Position numbers and translations under genes: made by a program. From positions 1 through 36,651 of the forward strand of contig JAHFRE010000018.1 of assembly GCA_023258955.1 (NCBI GenBank): 36,651 nt of DNA, read 5' to 3'. Below are positions 16,854 to 24,473 of this stretch, piece by piece; the stretch's first letter is position 1, and the number at the start of each line of letters is the position of its first letter. The DNA is from Sterolibacterium sp. (GTDB lineage: Bacteria; Pseudomonadota; Gammaproteobacteria; Burkholderiales; Rhodocyclaceae). The notes below the pieces were generated by a model, which worked only from the letters and a program-made list of their open reading frames with translations, was not told the origin of the DNA and did not search any database.

Positions 16854-17687
16854 ATGGACGAGGCCGCCGACCGGGTGCAAGACGTGGAGGTGAGCCTGCT
16901 GCTGGAGGGCGTACACCAGGTCTACGGCTACGATTTCCGCGACTACGCCGACGCCTCGATCCGCCGCCGCCTCGCCCACTGGCTGGCCGAGTCGCCGTTC
17001 GAGACCCTCTCCCAGGCGCAGTCGCAGCTGCTGCGCGACCCGCAGCTGTTCGTCTCGCTGCTGCGCGGCATCACGGTCAATGTCACCGAGATGTTCCGCG
17101 ACCCGCCCTTCTTCAAGACCCTGCGCGACCAGGTGGTGCCCTTTCTCAAGACCTATCCCTTCGTCAAGATCTGGCACGCCGGCTGCGCCACCGGCGAGGA
17201 AGCCTATTCGCTGGCCATCGTCCTCAACGAGGAGGGGATGGCCGGTCGCTATCGCATGTACGCCACCGACATCGACGAGGCGGTGATCGCCACGGCGGCG
17301 GAGGGCGTGCTGCGTCTGTCCGAGATGCAGAAGTACACCCGCAACTACCAGAAGAGCGGCGGCCGCGCCTCCTTCGCCGACTACTACACGGCGCGCTACG
17401 ACCGCGCCATCCTCGCTGCCGAGTTGAAGAGCGCGGTGGTCTTCGCCCCGCACAATCTGACGGCGGACGCCGAATTCGGCGAAATGCACCTGGTGCTCTG
17501 CCGCAACGTCATGATCTACTTCAAGCCGGCGCTGAAGGAACGCTGCCTGGCGCTGTTCGACGCCAGCTTGGCTGGCGGCGGCTTTCTCTGCCTGGGAATG
17601 AAGGAGAGCCTGGAGCGGCGGGCGCTGGCCACAGGTTACGAGGAACTGGTGCCCAATATGCGCATCTACAGGAAGCGCTATGTCTGA
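16854..17687 (+). CDS. CheR-type protein-glutamate O-methyltransferase
   Basis: The protein has 277 residues, the full length of CheR. The small N-terminal helical domain (about 10-85) contains YGYDFRDYADASIRRRL and GITVNVTEMFRD. The SAM-binding domain has the family motif IWHAGCATGEEAYSLAI, then the acidic YATDIDEAVIATA and the catalytic-region segment LVLCRNVMIYF. It should methylate glutamates using S-adenosylmethionine. No chemoreceptor gene is adjacent, so its target could be the hybrid kinase or another helical protein in this operon (inference). Its last eight bases, ATGTCTGA, include the start of the CheB gene. Confidence 0.93.
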   Translation: MDEAADRVQDVEVSLLLEGVHQVYGYDFRDYADASIRRRLAHWLAESPFETLSQAQSQLLRDPQLFVSLLRGITVNVTEMFRDPPFFKTLRDQVVPFLKTYPFVKIWHAGCATGEEAYSLAIVLNEEGMAGRYRMYATDIDEAVIATAAEGVLRLSEMQKYTRNYQKSGGRASFADYYTARYDRAILAAELKSAVVFAPHNLTADAEFGEMHLVLCRNVMIYFKPALKERCLALFDASLAGGGFLCLGMKESLERRALATGYEELVPNMRIYRKRYV

Positions 17688-18270
17688 GGTCGGGCTGGTG
17701 ACCGTCGGCGTCTCGAGCGGCGGCCTGCAGGCGCTGAAGCTGCTCCTGGGCAGCCTGCCCGCCGACTTCCCGCTGCCGCTGCTGATCGTCCAGCACCTGG
17801 CGCCGGAATCGGGCGACGGCATGGCCCGCCTGCTCGCCGATTGCTGCGCCATCCGGGTCAAGGAGGCCGACGAGTTGGAGCGCGCGCTCCCCGGCAGCGC
17901 CTATCTGGCGCCGGCCAACTACCATCTGCTGGTGCAGCGCGACGGCCTGATGACCCTGGCCACCGACGGCTACGTCAGCTTCGCGCGGCCCTCGATCGAC
18001 GTCCTGTTCGAGTCGGCGGCGCTGGCGCTGGGGCCGGCGGTGATCGGCGTGGTGCTCACCGGCGCCAACTCCGACGGCGCCCGCGGCCTGGCGGCGATCA
18101 AGGCCGCCGGCGGTGTGGCGATCGTCCAGGACCCGGCCGACGCCGAGGCCAGCGCCATGCCGGCGGCGGCATTGGCCGCGACCGCACCCGACTATCTGCT
18201 GCCCCTGGCCGAGATCGCCGCCACCCTGCAGCGGCTCGCCCAGCGCGGCCGCGGAGCGCGCCATGTCTGA
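17680..18270 (+). CDS. CheB-type methylesterase domain protein (no receiver)
   Basis: The 196-residue protein consists only of the CheB effector domain. The catalytic triad is visible: Ser12 in GVSSGGLQAL, His39 in IVQHLAP, and Asp132 in VVLTGANSDGARGL. The regulatory receiver of chemotactic CheB is absent, so its activity is not controlled by its own phosphorylation. It overlaps CheR by eight bases at the front and the next gene by eight bases at the end, with the same sequence (ATGTCTGA) in both places. Together CheR and CheB would set a methylation level on a partner in this operon; the substrate is not identifiable from sequence. Confidence 0.92.
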   Translation: MSEVGLVTVGVSSGGLQALKLLLGSLPADFPLPLLIVQHLAPESGDGMARLLADCCAIRVKEADELERALPGSAYLAPANYHLLVQRDGLMTLATDGYVSFARPSIDVLFESAALALGPAVIGVVLTGANSDGARGLAAIKAAGGVAIVQDPADAEASAMPAAALAATAPDYLLPLAEIAATLQRLAQRGRGARHV

Positions 18271-20785
18271 GCCGGTGGCCCTGCTGCTGGTCGATGACCG
18301 CCCGGAGAACCTGCTGGCGCTGGAGGCGGTGCTCGCCGACGACGGCTTCGATCTGGTCAAGGCCGCTTCGGGCAACGACGCGCTGCGCTGGGTGCTGAAG
18401 CGCGAATTCGCGCTGGTGCTGCTCGACGTGCAGATGCCGGGCATGGATGGCTTCGAGACGGCGGAGCTGATGCGCGCCAACCCGAAGACCCGCCACCTGC
18501 CGATCATTTTCGTCACCGCCGGAATGAAGGAGCTGCAGTTGCAGTTCAAGGGCTACGAGCTGGGCGCGGTCGACTATCTGATCAAGCCCTTCGAACCGGT
18601 GGTGCTGTTGAGCAAGGTGCGGGTGTTCTGCGAACTGTATCGGCAGCGTCGCCAACTGGAGCGCGATCGTGCCCAGCTGGAGGTGTTGATCAAGGACCGG
18701 GTGGCGCAACTGCGCTCGAGCGAGGAGCGCTTCCGCCAGGTGGCGACCCACGCGCCGGTCGGCATCTTCCAGTGCGACAGCGAGGGCGAGTGTCTCTACG
18801 TCAATCCCAGTTGGTGCGAAATGGCGGGCTTGAGCGCCGCTGCTGCGGTCGGACAGGGCTGGACGCTGACCGTCCATCCCGACGACCGCGCCGCCGTCAG
18901 CGCCGCCTGGCGACAGACCCGCGCCACCGGCTACGAGTTCTCGCTCGACCATCGTTACCTGCACCCGGACGGCGACGTGCGCTGGGTGCAGGCCAGCGCC
19001 GTGGCGCTGCGCGACGGCGGCGGGACGGTCAGCGGCTACCTCGGCAACACGCTGGACATCACCGAGCGCAAGCGCTCCGAAGACGACCTGCAGATCGCCG
19101 CTTCGGTGCACCACGCAATCGGCGAGGCGATCACCATCACCGACGCCGACAATCGCATCATCGCCATCAATCCGGCCTTCACTCGGCTCACCGGCTATAC
19201 GACCTTCGAGGCCGTCGGCCGGGACCCGCGCCTGTTGAAGAGCGGTCGCCACGACCAGGCCTTCTACGCCGCCATGTGGCGCTCGCTGAACGATACCGGC
19301 TCCTGGGCCGGCGAGATCTGGAACCGGCGCAAGAACGGCGAGGAGTATCCGGAGTGGCTGTCGATCAACACCCTCTACAATGCCGACGGCAAGGTGTTGC
19401 GGCGGATCGCCCTGTTTTCGGATATCACCGAAAAGAAGCGGGCCGAGGAGACCATCTGGCGCCAGGCGAACTACGATCCGCTCACCGATCTGCCCAATCG
19501 GCGCCTGTTCCAGGACCGGCTGCGCCAGGAGATGCGCAAGGCGCAGCGCGCCGGCGTCTATCTGGCGGTGCTGTTCATCGACCTCGATCGCTTCAAGGAG
19601 GTCAATGACACGCTCGGCCATCAGGCCGGCGACACGCTGCTGGTCGAGGCGGCCCGGCGCATCTGCGAATGCGTGCGCACCACCGACACCGTGGCGCGGC
19701 TGGGCGGCGACGAGTTCACGGTGATCATGTCCGACCTCGCCGATACCGATCGCATCGGCGAGGTGGCGCAGGAGATGCTCGCGGCGCTGGCCACCCCGTT
19801 CGAACTGCAGGGCGAGACGGCGTACATCTCCGGCAGTATCGGCATCACCGTCTATCCGAGCGATACGACCGACATGGAGTCGCTGCTCAAGCACGCCGAC
19901 CAGGCGATGTACGCGGCCAAGGCCGCCGGCCGCAACCGTTTCAGCTACTTCACCGGCTCGATGCAGGAGACGGCGCAGCGGCGGCTGCAGCTGTCCAACG
20001 ATCTGCACGGCGCTTTGGCCGCCGGCCAGCTGGAAGTCCATTTCCAACCGATCGTGGACCTCGCCAGCGGCAGCATCGTCAAGGCCGAAGCGCTGATGCG
20101 CTGGAATCATCCCGAGCTCGGCGCCATCGGCCCGGGCCAGTTCATCGCCCTGGCCGAAGACAGCGGCCTGATCGGTGAACTGGGCGACTGGGTATTCCGC
20201 GAGTCGGCGAAGATGGTCAAGCGCTGGCACCTCGCCGGCGGCACCCAGTACTCGTCCAAGGGCCTGGTCCAGGTCAGCGTGAACAAGTCGCCGCGCCAGT
20301 TCTTCAGCGGCAACACCCAGGAGACCTGGCTCGACTACCTGAAAGAGCTCGAGCTGCCGCCCGGCTGCATCAACATCGAGATCACCGAGGGCCTGCTGCT
20401 CGACGACCGGCCCGAGGTCGCCGACAAGCTGGTGCTGTTTCGCAACGCCGGCATGCCGTTGTCGCTCGACGACTTCGGCACCGGCTACTCGGCGATGTCC
20501 TACCTGAAGAAGTTCCAGATCGACTACCTGAAGATCGACCAGTCCTTCGTCCGCGACCTGGCCACCGATCCGGGCGACAAGGCCATCGCCGAGGCCATCA
20601 TCGTCATGGCCCACAAGCTGGGCATCAAGGTGATCGCCGAAGGCGTCGAGACCGAGGAGCAGCGCCAATTGCTGCTGGCCGCCGGCTGCGACTACGGCCA
20701 GGGCTACCTGTTCTCGCGGCCCTGTCCGGCCGACGAATTCGTCAGGCTCTGGTGTCAGCCGCAAAAACCGCTTTCTCAGCCATAA
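18263..20785 (+). CDS. REC-PAS-PAS-GGDEF-EAL c-di-GMP turnover protein
   Basis: This 840-residue cytoplasmic protein begins inside the CheB gene (ATGTCTGA overlap), which fixes the start. It has a receiver (1-122, Asp55 in VLLDVQMPG), a coiled linker, two PAS domains (about 155-268 and 280-392), a GGDEF domain with intact GGDEF at 481-485 and an inhibitory RTTD at 472-475, and an EAL domain from about 575. The EAL motif itself is at 609-611, with DDFGTGYSAMSYLKK and EGVETEEQ further on, so both synthesis and breakdown of c-di-GMP look possible. The receiver is likely phosphorylated by the hybrid kinase upstream, linking that relay to c-di-GMP. A longer in-frame reading from 18113 would lie over CheB and is not used. 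Confidence 0.94.
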   Translation: MSEPVALLLVDDRPENLLALEAVLADDGFDLVKAASGNDALRWVLKREFALVLLDVQMPGMDGFETAELMRANPKTRHLPIIFVTAGMKELQLQFKGYELGAVDYLIKPFEPVVLLSKVRVFCELYRQRRQLERDRAQLEVLIKDRVAQLRSSEERFRQVATHAPVGIFQCDSEGECLYVNPSWCEMAGLSAAAAVGQGWTLTVHPDDRAAVSAAWRQTRATGYEFSLDHRYLHPDGDVRWVQASAVALRDGGGTVSGYLGNTLDITERKRSEDDLQIAASVHHAIGEAITITDADNRIIAINPAFTRLTGYTTFEAVGRDPRLLKSGRHDQAFYAAMWRSLNDTGSWAGEIWNRRKNGEEYPEWLSINTLYNADGKVLRRIALFSDITEKKRAEETIWRQANYDPLTDLPNRRLFQDRLRQEMRKAQRAGVYLAVLFIDLDRFKEVNDTLGHQAGDTLLVEAARRICECVRTTDTVARLGGDEFTVIMSDLADTDRIGEVAQEMLAALATPFELQGETAYISGSIGITVYPSDTTDMESLLKHADQAMYAAKAAGRNRFSYFTGSMQETAQRRLQLSNDLHGALAAGQLEVHFQPIVDLASGSIVKAEALMRWNHPELGAIGPGQFIALAEDSGLIGELGDWVFRESAKMVKRWHLAGGTQYSSKGLVQVSVNKSPRQFFSGNTQETWLDYLKELELPPGCINIEITEGLLLDDRPEVADKLVLFRNAGMPLSLDDFGTGYSAMSYLKKFQIDYLKIDQSFVRDLATDPGDKAIAEAIIVMAHKLGIKVIAEGVETEEQRQLLLAAGCDYGQGYLFSRPCPADEFVRLWCQPQKPLSQP

Positions 20786-20820
20786 TGCCTGGCGCGGCGG
20801 CATGAGCCCGGCCAGGCATT
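20784..20820 (+). other. Intercistronic stem-loop before the REC-helical gene
   Basis: A perfect 10-bp stem (AATGCCTGGC with GCCAGGCATT) closes a 17-base loop. It begins at the stop codon of the GGDEF-EAL gene and ends directly before GGGGGAG, the ribosome site of the next gene. No T-run follows. It could protect the mRNA end, attenuate, or modulate translation of the regulator. Confidence 0.45.
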
Positions 20821-20834
20821 GGGGGAGATGATCA

Positions 20835-21953
20835 ATGACGTACAAGATCTTTGCCGTCGAGGACGATCAGGTGATGCGTGAGGCGCTGACCATGGCGCTG
20901 CAGGACGACTTCGCGGTGGAGGCCTTCGTCTCTGCCGAAGAATGCCAGGCGCGTCTGCCCGACCTGCGACCGGATCTGTTCCTGCTCGACATTTCGCTGC
21001 CCGGCGTCGATGGCTATGCCTTCTGCCGCGCGCTCAAGGATGACAGCCAGACGCGCGATGTTCCGGTCATCTTCGTCTCCGCCCACGACGGCATCGAGGA
21101 CCGCCTGGCGGGCTACGACGCCGGCGGTGTGGACTTCGTCATCAAACCGGTCGATATCACCGAGCTGCAGCGCAAGATCAAGGTGGCGCAGCAGGTGACC
21201 GACGAGAAGAAGAACCTGGTTGAGCAGGTGCAGACCGCCGAACAGCTGACCTCGATGGTGCTCGCCAGCATGGACGAGTTCGGCATCGTCTTGCAGTTTC
21301 TCGGCAAGGTGATCGCCTGCGGCGATGGGCGCGAAGTCTGCGAGGCGACGCAGCAGCTGCTGAAGAACTTTCGCCTCGAAGGGGCGGTGCAGACCCGGGT
21401 CGGCGGCCAGGAGCTGACCATGAGCCAGGCGGGCGAGGCCAGCCCGCTGGAAGCGTCGATCGTCAACCACGTGCGGACCCTGGGACGCCAGTTCGAGTTT
21501 CGCAACAAGAGCGTGGTCAACTTCGATCGCATCACGGTGATGGTGACCAATATGCCGCTGGCCGACGCCGATTTGTGCGGCCGCATTCGCGACAACCTGG
21601 CCATGGCCTGCCAGGGCGCCGACGGGCGGCTGCAGGGCATCACCACCGAACTGGCCAACGCCGAGAAACGCAGCGGCATATTCGCCATGCTCAACAATCT
21701 GCGTTCGACCATCGGCCTGCTCAGCCAGTCGCAGCAGGCGGAGCGGACCCAGGCGACGGAGATCACCCAGGAGCTGCAGGAGGACCTGATGAACTCCTTC
21801 GTGCATCTGGGTCTGACCGACAACCAGGAACGCTATCTCGACGACCTGGTGCGCCGGCATACGCGGCGCCTGATCGACCTGCTCGATCGCGGCGAGGAGA
21901 CCCAGGCGGTGCTCAGCGGCATCGTCCAAGACCTGGAGCGACTGGGCGCCTAG
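20835..21953 (+). CDS. Response regulator with receiver and long helical C-terminal region
   Basis: The 372-residue protein starts with a receiver (1-120): FAVEDDQVMREAL, phospho-acceptor Asp52 in LFLLDISLPGVDG, and Lys in DFVIKPVDI. The remaining 250 residues are not a known DNA-binding or enzyme domain that I can name. They begin with a coiled-coil stretch, continue with an alpha/beta part that could be GAF-like (about 145-245), and end with a strongly helical segment rich in Gln, Glu and Leu. GGGGGAG precedes the ATG at good spacing. It lies 94 bases before the ZorA-like gene and is the nearest candidate to carry a phosphate signal to that motor complex (inference). Confidence 0.85.
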   Translation: MTYKIFAVEDDQVMREALTMALQDDFAVEAFVSAEECQARLPDLRPDLFLLDISLPGVDGYAFCRALKDDSQTRDVPVIFVSAHDGIEDRLAGYDAGGVDFVIKPVDITELQRKIKVAQQVTDEKKNLVEQVQTAEQLTSMVLASMDEFGIVLQFLGKVIACGDGREVCEATQQLLKNFRLEGAVQTRVGGQELTMSQAGEASPLEASIVNHVRTLGRQFEFRNKSVVNFDRITVMVTNMPLADADLCGRIRDNLAMACQGADGRLQGITTELANAEKRSGIFAMLNNLRSTIGLLSQSQQAERTQATEITQELQEDLMNSFVHLGLTDNQERYLDDLVRRHTRRLIDLLDRGEETQAVLSGIVQDLERLGA

Positions 21954-21979
21954 ACGAGCGGCAACCGTGCCGGCGCTCT

Positions 21980-22000
21980 TATAATGCCGCCACAGCGGCA
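21980..22000 (+). promoter_or_regulatory. TATAAT box with adjoining hairpin before the ZorA-like gene
   Basis: A consensus TATAAT (21980-21985) and a 6-bp hairpin (TGCCGC, loop CACA, GCGGCA, at 21985-22000) lie in the only sizeable gap between the signalling genes and the motor genes. No clear -35 is seen. The motor genes may therefore have an internal promoter as well as read-through from upstream. Confidence 0.35.
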
Positions 22001-22047
22001 GCTGGCGCCGGCGGTCGCGCCGCGCTGGCCCGCATGAGAGCCTCCCC

Positions 22048-23724
22048 ATGAACACCTCGCCATTCGAATCCCTGAGCGCCTATTGGTACATATGGGCGGT
22101 GGGCACGCTGCTCGCCGCCATCAGCGCCGGCTTCCTGCTGCGCTTCGTGCGCCCGGCGCGGGCTATCGCCGGGCGGCTCGCCGCGGCGCTGGAGGCGCTG
22201 GCGATGATGCGGGCGCGCTCCGGCGTCGCGGCGATCGAGCTCGAGGAGATCGCCCGGCGCGCCATGAACGGCGCCGGCCTGCCGCATCTTTGGCGCGAAT
22301 ACGCCGACACCCTGCACGCCCAGGCCGGGCCCGACGGCAAGACGCCGCGCTGGCGGGCGACGACCCTGGCCGAGACCTTCTTCAGCGAGCAGGCCCTGGT
22401 CGACACGCCGCTGAAGACGGAGTTCTACAAGCACCTGCCGGGCATCCTCACCGGCCTGGGCATCATCGGCACCTTCACCGGACTGATCATCGGTCTGATC
22501 AACTTCGACGTCTCCCTCGATCCAAGCCAGGCCCAGGCGCAGCTGGCCAGGCTGATCAGCGCCGTCGGCCACGCCTTCGTCGTCTCCGCCGCGGCGATCA
22601 CCCTGGCGATGCTGTTTACCTGGATCGAGAAATCGCTGATCACCGGTCTCTACCGCCAGGTGGAGGAGCTGCACCAGGCGATCGACGGCTTCTTCGCTGC
22701 CGGTGCCGGGGAGGAGTACCTGGAACGGATGGTCGTCGCCAGCGAGAGCACCGCGCATCAGGTGGCCGAGTTCAGGAGCGTGCTGCTCGGCGAACTGCGC
22801 GCTCTGGCCGCGGACTTCTCAGCGCGCCAGTCCAGCCAGGCGCGCGAGCAGGGCCAACAGTTCGAGTCGCAGACCGAGCGCGTGCACCAGTTGCTCGGCC
22901 AGACCTCGGCGGCGATGAACGGCAGCGCCGAACGCTTCGCGCAGCTGACCGCGACCATGGAGCAAGCGGGGCGCAGCACCGCCGAGATGATGAGCGCCAG
23001 CCTGACCGCCGCCGTCGCCGCCATCGCCGCGCGCGCCGAGCGGGCAGCGGAGAGCGGCGAGGCGCAGCTGGCGCGCATTTCGCGCCAGGCAGAAGAGAGC
23101 GTCGGCGGCCTCTCGCGGCAGATGGACAGATTGCTCGAGCACAGCGGCGAAGCCAGCCAGCATCTGCATGAGAGCGCAGCCACCATGGCGCAGGTGACGG
23201 TGGACGCGATTCGCGGCATGAACGCCGGTGCCGACACGCTCTACCTCGCCGCGACCGATTTCGCCAAGGCCGGATCGGGCGTGGCGGCGACGGTCGGCGC
23301 GGCGGGTCAGGCCGCCGCCAACATCGAAACGGCGGCGCAGACCCTGGCCCTGGTCAGCGCCAGCAGCCAGGAGCTGCTCGCCGGCTGCGCGCAAAGCCAG
23401 GCCGCCTTCGCCCACATGGTCGGCGAGCTCAAGGACACCATCGCCAACGCCCGGCGCGAGGCTTCGCTGACGGCGGATCTGGTGGACCGCTTGCAGGCCG
23501 CCAGCGCCCAACTGGCGGTGGCGCAGCGCCAGTCGGAGGACTACCTGAGGGGCGTCAGCGAGGTGCTGACGCGCTCGCACCAGTCGTTCGCCGAGAACAT
23601 CGAACGCACCCTGCGCGAGGCCAATCGCCAATTCCACAAGGAGCTGGCGCAGGCGGTGGGCCTACTCTCCGGCGCCATCAAGGACCTGGGCGACACCATC
23701 GACGAGCTGCCCTCGCGCAGCTGA
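22048..23724 (+). CDS. zorA: ZorA-like MotA/TolQ/ExbB-family stator with long coiled tail
   Basis: The 558-residue protein has a membrane helix at about 11-33 and a MotA/ExbB-type core with helices at about 131-153 and 172-194. The core segment PGILTGLGIIGTFTGLIIGL closely resembles the ZorA signature region. From about residue 200 to the end it is a long, Ala/Gln/Glu-rich helical region, as in ZorA, where this tail projects into the cytoplasm and is thought to carry the signal from the motor. A flagellar MotA would end near 290 residues and lacks such a tail. ZorB-like and EH-signature genes follow at 5 and 6 bases, the order of type I Zorya. No other flagellar gene is in the window. Confidence 0.82.
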   Translation: MNTSPFESLSAYWYIWAVGTLLAAISAGFLLRFVRPARAIAGRLAAALEALAMMRARSGVAAIELEEIARRAMNGAGLPHLWREYADTLHAQAGPDGKTPRWRATTLAETFFSEQALVDTPLKTEFYKHLPGILTGLGIIGTFTGLIIGLINFDVSLDPSQAQAQLARLISAVGHAFVVSAAAITLAMLFTWIEKSLITGLYRQVEELHQAIDGFFAAGAGEEYLERMVVASESTAHQVAEFRSVLLGELRALAADFSARQSSQAREQGQQFESQTERVHQLLGQTSAAMNGSAERFAQLTATMEQAGRSTAEMMSASLTAAVAAIAARAERAAESGEAQLARISRQAEESVGGLSRQMDRLLEHSGEASQHLHESAATMAQVTVDAIRGMNAGADTLYLAATDFAKAGSGVAATVGAAGQAAANIETAAQTLALVSASSQELLAGCAQSQAAFAHMVGELKDTIANARREASLTADLVDRLQAASAQLAVAQRQSEDYLRGVSEVLTRSHQSFAENIERTLREANRQFHKELAQAVGLLSGAIKDLGDTIDELPSRS

Positions 23725-23729
23725 GCGCC

Positions 23730-24467
23730 GTGTTCGGCATCAAGTCATCGGCGCGCAAGCCGAATCGCGACCCGGCAGAGAAGCCGTTCTGGATCTCGTT
23801 CTCCGACCTGATGACGGCGCTGATGGTGCTGTTTCTGGTGGCCATGGCGGTCGCGCTGATGGCGGTGACCCAGGGTTTGCAGCGGCTGGAGGCGGAGAAG
23901 AAGGCGCGTGAAGAGAGCATCGGCGCCTGCCTGGCGGGGCTGCGCAGCCTCGTCGCCCAGCCCGAGTTCAAGGGCGTGGTCCTGAACGACAGCGCCATCG
24001 AGTTCGGCGCCCTGGCCGAGTTCGACAAGCGCGGCCACCAGCTCGGCGGCGACCGGCCGGCCTTCCTGCGCCGCTTCGTGCCGCGCCTGCTCGAGCTGAC
24101 CCGCGGCGCCGCCTGCGAACGCTGGTTGAAGCGGGTGGTGGTCGAGGGCTTCGCCAGCGCCGAGGGCTCCTACCTGTTCAATCTCAACCTCAGCCTGCAA
24201 CGCTCGCAGCGCCTGCTCTGCGTGCTCCTCGATTCGCGCGCCGAGCGGGCCCTGAGCCAGGCCGACCGCAAGTACCTGCGCCGCCTGTTCCTGGTCGGCG
24301 GTTCCTCCTTCAACGCCTTGAAGCGCAATGCGGAGGAGAGCCGGCGCGTCGAACTGCGGCTGGAGTTTCGCGAGTTGAACGAAAAGCGCGAAGCCGAACA
24401 GGAGCTGCCCTGGGACGAGGACTCGACCTGCCCGCTCGACCCCGTCGGCCGCGGCTCGCACGGTTGA
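23730..24467 (+). CDS. zorB: ZorB-like MotB/OmpA-family stator partner
   Basis: At 245 residues it has about the length known for ZorB. A short cytoplasmic N-terminus leads into one membrane helix (about 22-46) with Asp26 in WISFSDLMTALMVLFLV, the proton-carrying aspartate of MotB-type stators and at the position reported for E. coli ZorB. The periplasmic part (about 60-225) is an OmpA-like peptidoglycan-binding domain: VVVEGFASAEGSYLFNLNLSLQRSQ and a final RRVELRLEF. It starts with GTG five bases after the ZorA-like stop, so coupled translation is likely. Together the two should form a proton-driven complex anchored to the cell wall. Confidence 0.85.
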   Translation: MFGIKSSARKPNRDPAEKPFWISFSDLMTALMVLFLVAMAVALMAVTQGLQRLEAEKKAREESIGACLAGLRSLVAQPEFKGVVLNDSAIEFGALAEFDKRGHQLGGDRPAFLRRFVPRLLELTRGAACERWLKRVVVEGFASAEGSYLFNLNLSLQRSQRLLCVLLDSRAERALSQADRKYLRRLFLVGGSSFNALKRNAEESRRVELRLEFRELNEKREAEQELPWDEDSTCPLDPVGRGSHG

Positions 24468-24473
24468 AGCGCC

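Noticed and set aside
12930-17861. Very long minus-strand open frame (1643 codons)
   Set aside because: It is the reverse-complement shadow of the hybrid kinase and CheR genes. It is rich in His, Gln, Val and Arg, as expected from antisense GC-rich codons, and shows no domain.
13194-18270. A classical chemotaxis operon
   Set aside because: CheA, CheW, CheY and a chemoreceptor are absent from this cluster, and CheB lacks its receiver. The CheR/CheB pair seems to serve a non-flagellar signalling system.
18098-20845. 915-codon minus-strand open frame over the GGDEF-EAL gene
   Set aside because: It is an antisense shadow; the plus-strand gene has intact REC, PAS, GGDEF and EAL motifs.
22048-24467. 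Flagellar MotA/MotB or TolQ/TolR, ExbB/ExbD
   Set aside because: The long helical tail of the first protein, the length and Asp26 context of the second, and the EH-signature gene that follows fit ZorAB better. No flagellar or Tol genes are near.
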